From an uncultured Collinsella sp. (lineage in GTDB: Bacteria; Actinomycetota; Coriobacteriia; Coriobacteriales; Coriobacteriaceae), in NCBI GenBank assembly GCA_938005465.1, contig CALLNU010000047.1, forward strand, positions 1 to 34,930: a stretch of DNA of 34,930 bases, in the 5' to 3' direction. A program made the translations under genes and the position numbers. Below the pieces are notes generated by a model. The model saw only the letters and a program-made list of their open reading frames with translations. It searched no databases and had not been told where the DNA came from. Shown piece by piece: positions 24,869 through 32,013 of this stretch (positions are counted from its first letter, which is position 1; every line of letters begins with the position of its first letter).

Positions 24869-25027
24869 GTGCCGCCCCTATCGGGGCGGCACACAAACTT
24901 CTTATCAGCTTTTCAGTAACGAGCACGCGACGACCCAAAGCGGGCCGGGAGGGCCGGACTACCTTCCCTCAACGCGACCCTGCGAAGCCGTGAGCGAGGA
25001 GGGAAGGTAGTCCGGCCCTCCCGGCCC
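24869..25027 (-). repeat. Structured 3' element, family 2, copy B
   Basis: It starts 21 bases behind the stop codon of the rubrerythrin gene. The long stem is perfect over 29 bp (24999-25027 with 24942-24970) and shares no sequence with copy A, but the loop (24971-24998) is nearly identical to that of copy A. The linker is also conserved. A perfect 10-bp terminator hairpin (24869-24878 with 24883-24892) with TTTT on the minus strand closes the element. The gap 24738-24868 shows nothing else. Confidence 0.8.
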
Positions 25028-25048
25028 AGCTCACGCCAGCGCCAAGCG

Positions 25049-25588
25049 CTAGTAGTTCACCACCTGCTCCTCAAAGTACGCCTTCGGGTGGTTACACACC
25101 GGGCACACCTCAGGCGCCTCGGCACCAACGTGCAGGTGCCCGCAGTTCAGGCACTTCCACACCTTCACGCCCTCACGCTCAAACACCTCGCCCGATTCAA
25201 TGCGCTCGACGAGCTTGTTGTAGCGCTCCTCGTGAGCCTTCTCCACGGCACCGACGCCACGGAACTTCTCGGCGATCTCGGCAAAGCCCTCCTCCTCGGC
25301 GGTCTTGGCGAACTCGTCGTACATCGTGGTCCACTCGTAGTTCTCGCCCGCAGCGGCATCACGCAGATTGTCCAGGGTATCGGGGACGGCGCCGTCGTGC
25401 AGATACTTAAACCACAGCTTGGCGTGCTCGGACTCGTTGCCCGCCGTCTCGGCAAAAATATTCGAGATCTGAACGTAGCCGTCCTTTTTGGCCTTGGATG
25501 CATAGTAGCGATACTTGGTGTGTGCCTGGGACTCACCGGCAAAAGCGGTCTCGAGGTTCTTCTTGGTTTGGGAATTCTCAAAATCCAT
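25049..25588 (-). CDS. Rubrerythrin
   Basis: 179 residues. The four-helix ferritin-like domain has the iron ligands in AFAGESQAHTKY (Glu19), ESEH (52-55) and VEKAHEERY (116-124). The C-terminal rubredoxin-like domain has CLNCG (Cys146, Cys149) and CPVCN (Cys162, Cys165). Rubrerythrin reduces hydrogen peroxide in anaerobes using a reduced rubredoxin or NADH system. The start at 25586-25588 has AAGGGA upstream; an in-frame ATG six codons earlier is less likely. It lies downstream of the Rrf2 and MutY-like genes, making a redox and repair group. The 3' end carries a family 2 structured element. Confidence 0.95.
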   Translation of the reverse strand: MDFENSQTKKNLETAFAGESQAHTKYRYYASKAKKDGYVQISNIFAETAGNESEHAKLWFKYLHDGAVPDTLDNLRDAAAGENYEWTTMYDEFAKTAEEEGFAEIAEKFRGVGAVEKAHEERYNKLVERIESGEVFEREGVKVWKCLNCGHLHVGAEAPEVCPVCNHPKAYFEEQVVNY

Positions 25589-25702
25589 AGGTGTACTTCC
25601 CTTCAACGCATGCCGCCCGTAGGCTTCGAGCGGCCTCGTCTTTAGGATGCCCTCATGCCGAAAATCTAAACCTTACAATCCTGTTCTTCAGATTTGCACA
25701 GG

Positions 25703-26608
25703 CTAGATGCTCAGCCAGCGATCGCCCTCAGCTCGGCAAAAGCCCTCACGCTCCAGGTCGGCCAGAATGCCCGCGATCAAGTCGCACTCGACCGGCCCGC
25801 GACCGGCTGCCGTCTCCATCTCGTTAACGCCCACCACGGCATCAGCAAGCGTTATCCCCGCCGGATGCCCATCGCGCGCTGCCAGCAGCATGCGCACAAT
25901 GTGGGCGCGCTTTTGACGACGCGAGCCCTCAAACTTGGACTGACGACTATAGCCCGCCGAGCGCCTGGACGGATTGGGCAGCGTCTTTTTAAGATACGCG
26001 CCATAATCTAGCAACGCGTAATACCACGCGCGCGGCGTGTCGGCGTCATCGAGCGGCACGGCAAAGGGCGCGATCTCGTCCGCCGCCGCACCGGGGGCCG
26101 CCGGACAGGCGGCTTGGATCAGCGGCACCAGCTCGCGATCGGGAACGGCCGGCACATCGGGAAAGAAGTGATGCAGAAAGACCGTGCGCACGTTGGTCTC
26201 TAGATACACACCCGGAAGATCAAACGCAAACGACCGGATACCCTGCGCCGTTGCCGGGCCAATACCAGGCAGAGCGACCAAGTCACGCGTCTCACGCGGA
26301 AACTCCCCGTCCCAGTCCCCTACAACGCGCTGAGCGGCCCCATGAAGCGCCAGAGCGCGTCGGTTGTAGCCCATGCCCTGCCAAGCGTCCAAAACATCGG
26401 AAGGCGCGGCCTGGGCAAGCGCCTGCACGGTTGGAAAACGATCGAGCCACACCGGCATGCGCGCCTCCACACGCGGCACCTGCGTTTGCTGCAACATGAC
26501 CTCAGAAAGCCAAATGATGTACGGATCGCGTGTGCGGCGCCACGGAAGGTCGCGATAACGCAGGACCCCTTCCGAACGAATCATCGAACGAAAGGGGTCC
26601 TGAATCAT
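25703..26608 (-). CDS. mutY: MutY-like A/G-specific adenine glycosylase without Fe-S cluster
   Basis: 301 residues. SEVMLQQTQVPRVE (35-48) has the catalytic Glu36, and LPGIGPATAQGI (113-124) is the helix-hairpin-helix. Two features differ from classic MutY: the four cluster cysteines after the GAYLKK region are absent, and the usual catalytic Asp (LDGNV in E. coli) is Glu137 in YLETNVRTV. The C-terminal 8-oxoguanine-reading Nudix-like domain is missing; a short winged-helix-like tail stands in its place. It is a known short HhH-GPD branch in actinobacteria, to my memory. AAGGAG lies eight bases before the ATG. It is 21 bases behind the Rrf2 gene, so it is in the same operon. Confidence 0.85.
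   Translation of the reverse strand: MIQDPFRSMIRSEGVLRYRDLPWRRTRDPYIIWLSEVMLQQTQVPRVEARMPVWLDRFPTVQALAQAAPSDVLDAWQGMGYNRRALALHGAAQRVVGDWDGEFPRETRDLVALPGIGPATAQGIRSFAFDLPGVYLETNVRTVFLHHFFPDVPAVPDRELVPLIQAACPAAPGAAADEIAPFAVPLDDADTPRAWYYALLDYGAYLKKTLPNPSRRSAGYSRQSKFEGSRRQKRAHIVRMLLAARDGHPAGITLADAVVGVNEMETAAGRGPVECDLIAGILADLEREGFCRAEGDRWLSI
26561..26602 (-). promoter_or_regulatory. Hairpin in the first codons of the MutY-like gene
   Basis: CAGGACCCCTT (26561-26571) pairs with AAGGGGTCCTG (26592-26602), covering codons 3 to 17 of the gene and starting three bases behind the start codon. Two TTCG repeats lie in the loop. Such a stem next to the start codon may lower translation. Confidence 0.5.
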
Positions 26609-26629
26609 GGCTATGCTCCTTATGCGGCG

Positions 26630-27115
26630 CTATTCCTCCCGGTAAGCGCACGCGCAGGTGGCGTACTCGGGAAACGCTTCGCGGTCGGCGAACTTGGGAT
26701 CGACGGCCGGGAACTGGCGGTGAGCGACGACGTCGCCGAGCGAAACGGAATCGAGGTAGTCGCGCATCAACGCCTGAGCTCCGGCCCACAGGGGATGATA
26801 GCAGCACGCGCCCATGCGCGCACAGTCACCATCGGGCGCGGTGCAATCGTTCATAACCATAGGACCCTGAACGGCCTCGACGACCTGGCGGATAGTGACG
26901 TCGTCCGGACTGACCTTGAGACGCATGCCACCGTGGACGCCACGCAGGCTCTCCACAATACCGGCCTGGACCAAACCGTGCTGAATCGAGCGGGCAAACG
27001 AATACGGAACATTGACCTCTTCGGCAGCGGTGCGAACAGAAAGCAAACACTCCGGATCCTCAGCAAGCATCGCCAGCATACGAAGGGCGTAATCAGTCTT
27101 CCTCGATATGTCCAT
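26630..27115 (-). CDS. Rrf2-family transcriptional regulator, probably with an Fe-S cluster
   Basis: 161 residues. The winged helix-turn-helix covers about 1-80 (MDISRKTDYALRML, then the recognition region NVPYSFARSIQHGLVQAGIVESLRGVHGG). Three to four cysteines follow at Cys91, Cys98 and Cys104/105, as in IscR, NsrR and RsrR, where they hold an Fe-S cluster that senses oxygen, nitric oxide or redox state. Two more cysteines are at the end (ATCACAY). The start at 27113-27115 has AAAGGGG upstream. It is the first gene of an operon with the MutY-like gene, so a redox signal may control this repair enzyme and perhaps rubrerythrin. Confidence 0.88.
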   Translation of the reverse strand: MDISRKTDYALRMLAMLAEDPECLLSVRTAAEEVNVPYSFARSIQHGLVQAGIVESLRGVHGGMRLKVSPDDVTIRQVVEAVQGPMVMNDCTAPDGDCARMGACCYHPLWAGAQALMRDYLDSVSLGDVVAHRQFPAVDPKFADREAFPEYATCACAYREE

Positions 27116-27275
27116 TTTTCCCCTTTCAAGGAATACGAACAGCTCGAACGAGCTCCGGGGCCGAGCTTGTGTCGAGACGCTAAATGACCGCCAGGACATC
27201 CAAATGGTAAATCGGATATCCACTGAGTGCCGCGCTTGGAGCGAAATGCATCAGATGCGGCGCACAGTGCAATTT

Positions 27276-27281
27276 AGTATA
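27276..27281 (-). promoter_or_regulatory. Probable -10 of the Rrf2 gene promoter
   Basis: The minus strand reads TATACT here, about 160 bases upstream of the Rrf2 start. No clear -35 is seen. CCTGT and ACAGG half-sites (27291-27295 and 27305-27309) lie just upstream. The rest of the 27116-27438 gap holds nothing I can name. Confidence 0.35.
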
Positions 27282-27435
27282 ACCTAACCCCCTGTCTCGT
27301 AGAACAGGTGTTGCGCAAAAAAGCTGTTGTTCAGACAGATATACTCATTAGATTTTACTTGCGTTCCCGAAGGCGCGGGGGTTCTGGGCGAAGATGCACC
27401 AGGGCGATCGTTCTATCGAAACAAAGCGCATCAAA

Positions 27436-27466
27436 CGCAAAAAGCCACGTCCGAAGACGTGGCTTT
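27436..27466 (-). terminator. Rho-independent terminator of tRNA-Asp
   Basis: AAAGCCACGTC on the minus strand pairs with its partner over 11 bp (27441-27451 with 27456-27466) around a TTCG loop; five T follow. It lies eight bases behind the 3' end of the tRNA. Confidence 0.92.
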
Positions 27467-27474
27467 AATTGCGT

Positions 27475-27552
<78 letters not shown>

Positions 27553-27598
27553 AGGCAGTCGTTCGCGTTTGTTTCCGCTCGCGTGCGCTGCGGGGATT

Positions 27599-27604
27599 AG
27601 TATA
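27599..27604 (-). promoter_or_regulatory. tRNA-Asp promoter, -10
   Basis: TATACT on the minus strand lies 47 bases before the tRNA. TTGCGC lies 18 bases upstream of it and may be the -35. Confidence 0.55.
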
Positions 27605-27660
27605 CACAGAAGTCCGTCCGCCGCGCAACAACTTTTTTGAAAAAATTTTTCGGTCCCTCC

Positions 27661-27804
27661 GGGAGGGTCTCCGGGGCCGGCTGGCGCGGGTTAAGTTTGC
27701 TGCTCTACAGTCCTGCGCAAGACGGAAAGCACATTAAGTGCTTTCCTTTGCGTGCGGAACTCGCGACAAACTTAACCCCCGCCCTCAGCCCCGGAGACCC
27801 TCCC
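27661..27804. repeat. 144-bp rod-like palindrome (structured element family 3)
   Basis: GGGAGGGTCTCCGGGG (27661-27676) pairs perfectly with 27789-27804. After an internal region that is partly paired, TTAAGTTTG (27691-27699) pairs with CAAACTTAA (27767-27775). The top has TCC/GGA and CGCAA/TTGCG helices and a perfect 9-bp hairpin (27724-27732 with 27738-27746). It lies between the tRNA promoter and the phosphoesterase gene. I see no real gene in 27605-27962. A further hairpin (27831-27836 with 27856-27861) follows. Confidence 0.7.
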
Positions 27805-27920
27805 TGCCGTCACATTATTCAACCAGTTTTGCGGGCGTGCGCCGCTGCGCGGCTAGCCCGCGTGCTCCTCGGCGGGGTTGGTCTGATGGATCTTGTTGAA
27901 CTTCGGCCTTTGGCTTAAAG

Positions 27921-27955
27921 AAAAACGGGGGATGCATTGTGCATCCCCCGTTTTT
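27921..27955. terminator. Bidirectional terminator behind the phosphoesterase gene
   Basis: CGGGGGATGCA (27926-27936) pairs with TGCATCCCCCG (27940-27950); five A precede and five T follow, so it can work on both strands. It begins 12 bases behind the phosphoesterase stop codon. Confidence 0.92.
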
Positions 27956-27962
27956 GTTGCGG

Positions 27963-28430
27963 TTAGTCTAGGTCAATAAATTTGGTGCTTATGATCTTGC
28001 CGTCTTTTACGAGCATTCTGGCCATGGTGGGGCCTCGGGTGCCTCTGGGGTAGCTGGCGCTGCCTGGGTTGAGGACCAGGCAGCGGCCCACTTGGGCTTC
28101 TTTGGTTACGTGGGTGTGACCGTTGATGGCTACGTCTACGGACCCCACCGGAAGGTCTTCGCGGTAGTGGGCTACGGCGAATTTGAGGCCTTCGTAGGTA
28201 AAGAGCGCAAGACGGTCTACATCGGGGCCGTAGTCGCGGTAGTAATCGTTGTTGCCCAGTACGGCCCGCACGGGGGCGATGGTGCATAGGTGCTCGTAGT
28301 CTATCTCTGACGTGAGGTCGCCGGCGTGGATGATCAGGTCTGCGCCCTCAAGCTCATCCAAGAGCGCAGGCGATAAATAGCCGTGGGTGTCCGAGATGAT
28401 GTCGATACGCTTGGCGCTTGCACTGTTCAT
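27963..28430 (-). CDS. YfcE/MJ0936-family metallophosphoesterase
   Basis: 155 residues. The metal-binding motifs of calcineurin-like phosphoesterases are in order: DIISDTHGYL (with Asp and His), IHAGDLTSE, VLGNNDYY and INGHTHV, followed by LNPGSASYPRG. Such proteins hydrolyse phosphodiesters in vitro; the natural substrate is unclear. The start is the ATG at 28428-28430, with GGAAGGG upstream; the frame is open for another 73 codons upstream but runs across a terminator. It stands alone between two terminators. Confidence 0.93.
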   Translation of the reverse strand: MNSASAKRIDIISDTHGYLSPALLDELEGADLIIHAGDLTSEIDYEHLCTIAPVRAVLGNNDYYRDYGPDVDRLALFTYEGLKFAVAHYREDLPVGSVDVAINGHTHVTKEAQVGRCLVLNPGSASYPRGTRGPTMARMLVKDGKIISTKFIDLD

Positions 28431-28470
28431 GGGATCCCTTCCGCAAAAAACGATTCGGCAGATACATACA

Positions 28471-28519
28471 AAAAGGCCCCACGGCTCCGCAGACGATGGG
28501 TCTACAGGGCTGCGGGGCC
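28471..28519 (-). terminator. Rho-independent terminator of the glycosyltransferase/LytS/LytTR operon
   Basis: GGCCCC (28475-28480) pairs with GGGGCC (28514-28519), and CGGC with GCTG inside. On the minus strand TTTTTGT follows. It lies directly behind the response-regulator stop codon. Confidence 0.8.
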
Positions 28520-28525
28520 AGTGTG

Positions 28526-29242
28526 CTAGAGACTCAGAGCCTTCTTGAGCGGCACGACGCGGCGGCGCGAAACCGGCACGCGTTCGTCGACGCCCGTAAT
28601 GCCCAGCTGGATGGCGCCCGAGGGCACCGTCTCGACGTCCGTAACGCACGCCAAGTTGACGATATAGCGGCGGTGAACACGGAAGAAGCCAAAGTCGCAG
28701 AGCTTGGCCTCAAACTGCGCCAGCGAGGTCGTCGACAAAAAGCGATCATCGACGGTATAGATGCAGGAGTAATCGTCCTTGGCCATGATAAAGCGAATGT
28801 CGTCCACGGGAATGAGCACCTTGCGGCCGCCCTTTTCCACCGGGATACGCTCGATGGTCACCTTGCTGTCCGTAACCGGCTTGGTGCGTTGCGTGACCTT
28901 CTCGATCGCGCGATCCAAGCGAGCTTCCTCGACCGGCTTCATCAGATAATCGACGGCATCCACGTCGAATGCCTCGACCGCATGGTCACTATACGCAGTC
29001 ACAAACACGATCGCCGGCGGATTTTTGAGCTTATGCAGCGCCTCGGCAAGTTGCAGGCCCGAGGCACCGGGCATCGAGATATCGAGAAACACGACATCCA
29101 CGCGACTTTCCATAAGCATCTCGATGGCGGAGCGGACGCTCGACGCCTCCGTGATCGTGCCGATCTTGCCCGTTTGCTCGAGCAGGAAGCGAAGCTCCGA
29201 GCGAGCCGGCGCCTCATCATCCACAATCATCGCACGCAGCAT
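28526..29242 (-). CDS. LytTR-family response regulator
   Basis: 238 residues. The receiver domain is at about 1-118, with acidic residues in MIVDDE (6-10), phosphorylated Asp54 in VVFLDISMPG, and the lysine in YLMKPV. The LytTR DNA-binding domain is at about 135-236 (ERIPVEKGGRKVLIPVDDIRFI, then FFRVHRRYIVNL). It works with the histidine kinase encoded just upstream. The start is put at 29240-29242 because MLRAMIVDDE agrees with the family; AAAGG lies 10-12 bases upstream, which is a little far. The ATG four codons later is an alternative. Targets are not visible. Confidence 0.93.
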   Translation of the reverse strand: MLRAMIVDDEAPARSELRFLLEQTGKIGTITEASSVRSAIEMLMESRVDVVFLDISMPGASGLQLAEALHKLKNPPAIVFVTAYSDHAVEAFDVDAVDYLMKPVEEARLDRAIEKVTQRTKPVTDSKVTIERIPVEKGGRKVLIPVDDIRFIMAKDDYSCIYTVDDRFLSTTSLAQFEAKLCDFGFFRVHRRYIVNLACVTDVETVPSGAIQLGITGVDERVPVSRRRVVPLKKALSL

Positions 29243-29314
29243 AGGGATAAAACCTTTCGTCAACTAACTACGCCGGGCATCCGTCGCATGACGTTGAGCC
29301 CGTAGCCTTTTATT

Positions 29315-30658
29315 TTACTCTTGAATGTCGAAGATGCTCTCTGACAAATCAAGATGAAGGAGCACTTTGGTGCCCTTGCCCGGCGCCGATTCGACACGCG
29401 TATAGGAGTGCGGCCCATAAAAGCGATGGATGCGCTCCGAAATATTGTGCATGGCCACACCGGCGCCGCCACCCTGGGGAGAGCTGGCGTCGGGACGGGC
29501 AGAACGCTCGTCAAACAGTCTGGCGGCGGTACCCTCATCCATGCCCACGCCATTATCGGCCACGGCAATCAAGATTGCATCCTCGCCGTCTTGGTGAACG
29601 GTCACGTCGATCCTCAGGGCGTCGTCATCGCCCATACCATGACGTACGGCGTTCTCGACAATCGGCTGGATCACGAACGCCGGCACCAGCGTATCTTCCA
29701 CGTCCTCGGACACATCGAACGTCGCAAGCACGCGGTCCTCGCCAAAGCGGGCCTTCTCAAAGGTAAGGTAGCGCTTGGTCTGTGCGACCTCGCGCGAGAC
29801 CGGAATAAGCGATCCCGAGTTGTCGAGCGTGGCACGATAGAACGATGAGAACTCACGAAGCAGTTCGCGGGCCCGCAGCGGGTCGGTGCGCGTAAACGAT
29901 GCAATGGTGTTCAGCGTGTTGAACAGGAAGTGCGGGTTAATCTGCGCCTGCAGCGCACGCACCTCGGCGCGCGCCGTGAGTTCCTTTTGCACCTCGAGCT
30001 CGTGGATGGCGAGCTGCGTGGACAAGATCTCGGCAAAGCCCGAGGCAAGCGCGTACTGGGTACGGTCGACGGCGCGCGGGGTCTTGTAGTAGAACTTGAG
30101 CGTGCCGACGGTACGATCGCCCACCTTGATGGGGGCGATAATGCCGGCGGGAACTTGGTTGTGCGAGCCGTCCGAGCCCACGACATCCACCATACGGTTG
30201 AACGACTGCACGATGCCATGTTCGATAACGTAGCGTGTGGCAAGCGTGTGGATGGGAGAATCTGGCAGTAGTTTTTCCTCAAACTCTCCCGCACAGGCAA
30301 GCACGTTGTCCTCGTCGGTGATGGCCACCGTCATGGCGCGCGTCTCGGGCAAAATGCGCCGGCACACCAAACGCGCCGACTCCTGCGTCAGACCGCCCTT
30401 AATGTCCTCGAGCATGGCCGAGGCCACCGAGAGCGTCTCCTCGGTGTACTGGGAGCGCACCGAATCGGGATTGAGCGTCAAAAAGATAAAGATGCACAGA
30501 AAGATGCACAGCAGCGCGCAGGCAATCACCGTGGCGATCGGCTCGATACCGGTCACCAAGGCAAAAATAAAGTACACCAGCACGCAAATGGCGCAGGCAA
30601 CGGCAATGATGCGAAAGATTGATATTGAACTATCGCGCTGGGCGCGGCGGTCGATCAT
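29315..30658 (-). CDS. LytS/YehU-type sensor histidine kinase
   Basis: 447 residues. Two membrane helices (about 13-35 and 40-62) are followed by a GAF-like region (about 75-215) and the His_kinase domain with His243 in QAQINPHFLFNTLN. The ATPase part has VIQPIVENAVRHG near 333-345 and ADNGVGMD near 370. The N-terminus is much shorter than in classic LytS with its five- to six-helix sensor. The start codon overlaps the stop codon of the glycosyltransferase gene (ATGA), so translation is coupled. The response regulator follows after 72 bases. Confidence 0.93.
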   Translation of the reverse strand: MIDRRAQRDSSISIFRIIAVACAICVLVYFIFALVTGIEPIATVIACALLCIFLCIFIFLTLNPDSVRSQYTEETLSVASAMLEDIKGGLTQESARLVCRRILPETRAMTVAITDEDNVLACAGEFEEKLLPDSPIHTLATRYVIEHGIVQSFNRMVDVVGSDGSHNQVPAGIIAPIKVGDRTVGTLKFYYKTPRAVDRTQYALASGFAEILSTQLAIHELEVQKELTARAEVRALQAQINPHFLFNTLNTIASFTRTDPLRARELLREFSSFYRATLDNSGSLIPVSREVAQTKRYLTFEKARFGEDRVLATFDVSEDVEDTLVPAFVIQPIVENAVRHGMGDDDALRIDVTVHQDGEDAILIAVADNGVGMDEGTAARLFDERSARPDASSPQGGGAGVAMHNISERIHRFYGPHSYTRVESAPGKGTKVLLHLDLSESIFDIQE

Positions 30659-31842
30659 TCGGCCCCCTCCAGGATACTGATCAGTTGTGCGTCACGCCAA
30701 AGCCCGTCCATGATCTTGGGCCAAAAGCTCTGGAAACGCAGGTAGCTTGCAGCGTTTTGGCGCGCATAGGCCTTTGCCTCGCCGATACCATGGCGCCAGA
30801 TGCGCAGGTAGCCCTCATGCTCGCGGGTAAACACGCTGCGGACCATAGCGGTCTTGCGCACGCGGTCGTCGAGCTCGCGCGAAATCCACGGGCCCGGGTA
30901 GGGCATGAGCGATGCCGCCGTAACGGGAATGAGCTCCTTTTGATGCGCGGCGAATGTCAACTTGGCCCGTTCGTAGTACCAACGGTATACATCCTGCATA
31001 AAGCGCGGTGAGCGCTTTTCGGACTCCGGAGGTAGATGGCGCACGGTCCACTCGTTATCGAACCACACGTCGTAGCCAAACATGCGCATGTTAAAGAGGT
31101 AATCCAAGTCCTCGCCGCGGGTGATAAACGGGTCAAAGGCCACACGCGTAAAGGCGCGGGCATGCAGGGCCATCAGGCCGCCGCACACGTAGTTGGAGCG
31201 CGAGATGCGGGTGCCCGAGAGCGCCTTTTTCATCCAACGGTTGAACTCGATGCGCTTGGTCCACCAACGATGGCAGATACCCGCCTTGTCCGTGGGAGCC
31301 AGCGGCGAGCCGTCGCGATCGTAGAAATAGCCGCTCTTGACCAAGATCGGCAAGCCCTGACGCGTCTGCTGCCCCAACGCATAGGTCGCGCGCTTCATAA
31401 AGTCGGCGTCGATGACAGTCTCATCGTCATCCAAAAAGATAACCGCGTCATGCCCCAGCACAGCGGCACAGGCTAGCCCCATGTTGCGGATGGCACCGTA
31501 GCCTCGCAGGCTCACGCACTCGCCCGAACCCTTGGGCGCGATCTGAGCAACCCGGTCTGCGATGCGCGAGGCCTGGGTGTTGGTGACAACGGTGACCTTG
31601 AGCGTGGGATGCGCGTCGACAATCTCGTGCACGCGCAGCGACACATCGGCTGTGGCAGAAACGGGACAGACCACCAAAAGGATGATGCGTGGGATGTCAC
31701 GCACCTGCTCAAGCGAGGCCAGGCAGCGGTCGAGTTCGGAATTGTCGGCGTTGAGTCGCGTCGAATGGTCATAAGTGCCAGGGGCGTTTGCGCAAGCGTC
31801 ATCGCCCGCCCAATACGTTGGAATCACGACTGTGGCGTTCAT
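30655..31842 (-). CDS. Family 2 glycosyltransferase
   Basis: 395 residues. The GT-A fold starts with ATVVIPTYWAG; the metal-binding DDD is at 138-140 in VIFLDDDETV; GGLMALHARAF and TRGEDLDYLFNMRMFG follow, as is usual for acceptor and base regions. The C-terminal 110 residues are not recognised. There is no membrane helix, so it probably acts at the inner side of the membrane. It is the first gene of an operon with a LytS/LytTR two-component system, with an ATGA overlap to the kinase. This suggests that a surface glycan is made under its own sensor. The sugar and acceptor are unknown. Confidence 0.87.
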   Translation of the reverse strand: MNATVVIPTYWAGDDACANAPGTYDHSTRLNADNSELDRCLASLEQVRDIPRIILLVVCPVSATADVSLRVHEIVDAHPTLKVTVVTNTQASRIADRVAQIAPKGSGECVSLRGYGAIRNMGLACAAVLGHDAVIFLDDDETVIDADFMKRATYALGQQTRQGLPILVKSGYFYDRDGSPLAPTDKAGICHRWWTKRIEFNRWMKKALSGTRISRSNYVCGGLMALHARAFTRVAFDPFITRGEDLDYLFNMRMFGYDVWFDNEWTVRHLPPESEKRSPRFMQDVYRWYYERAKLTFAAHQKELIPVTAASLMPYPGPWISRELDDRVRKTAMVRSVFTREHEGYLRIWRHGIGEAKAYARQNAASYLRFQSFWPKIMDGLWRDAQLISILEGAE

Positions 31843-31863
31843 GCCTTACCCTCCCTGCAACAC

Positions 31864-31898
31864 AAAAACGGGGCGCCGCCAAACACAGGCGACGCCCC
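31864..31898 (-). terminator. Rho-independent terminator of the UMF1-type transporter gene
   Basis: GGGGCG and GCC (31870-31880) pair with 31888-31898 with one mismatched pair; G TTTTT GTG follows on the minus strand. It lies about 115 bases behind the transporter stop codon and directly before the glycosyltransferase gene. Confidence 0.8.
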
Positions 31899-32013
31899 GC
31901 GACCTAGCTGATTCCATCATACCCACTTGGGCAAATCATTGCTCGCAAGTCGCAATGTTTATTGCGGATAACCCCAAAAGAGTACCGCGGACAGGCCCAA
32001 TAGCCGCTCGCTC

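Noticed and set aside
27610..27860. Insertion sequence remnant or attachment site next to tRNA-Asp
   Set aside because: There is no transposase or integrase fragment, and I found no repeat of the tRNA 3' end in the window.
27637..27918. Plus-strand open frame of 93 codons starting MKKFFGPSGR
   Set aside because: It runs through the 144-bp palindrome, has no ribosome site and no conserved feature.
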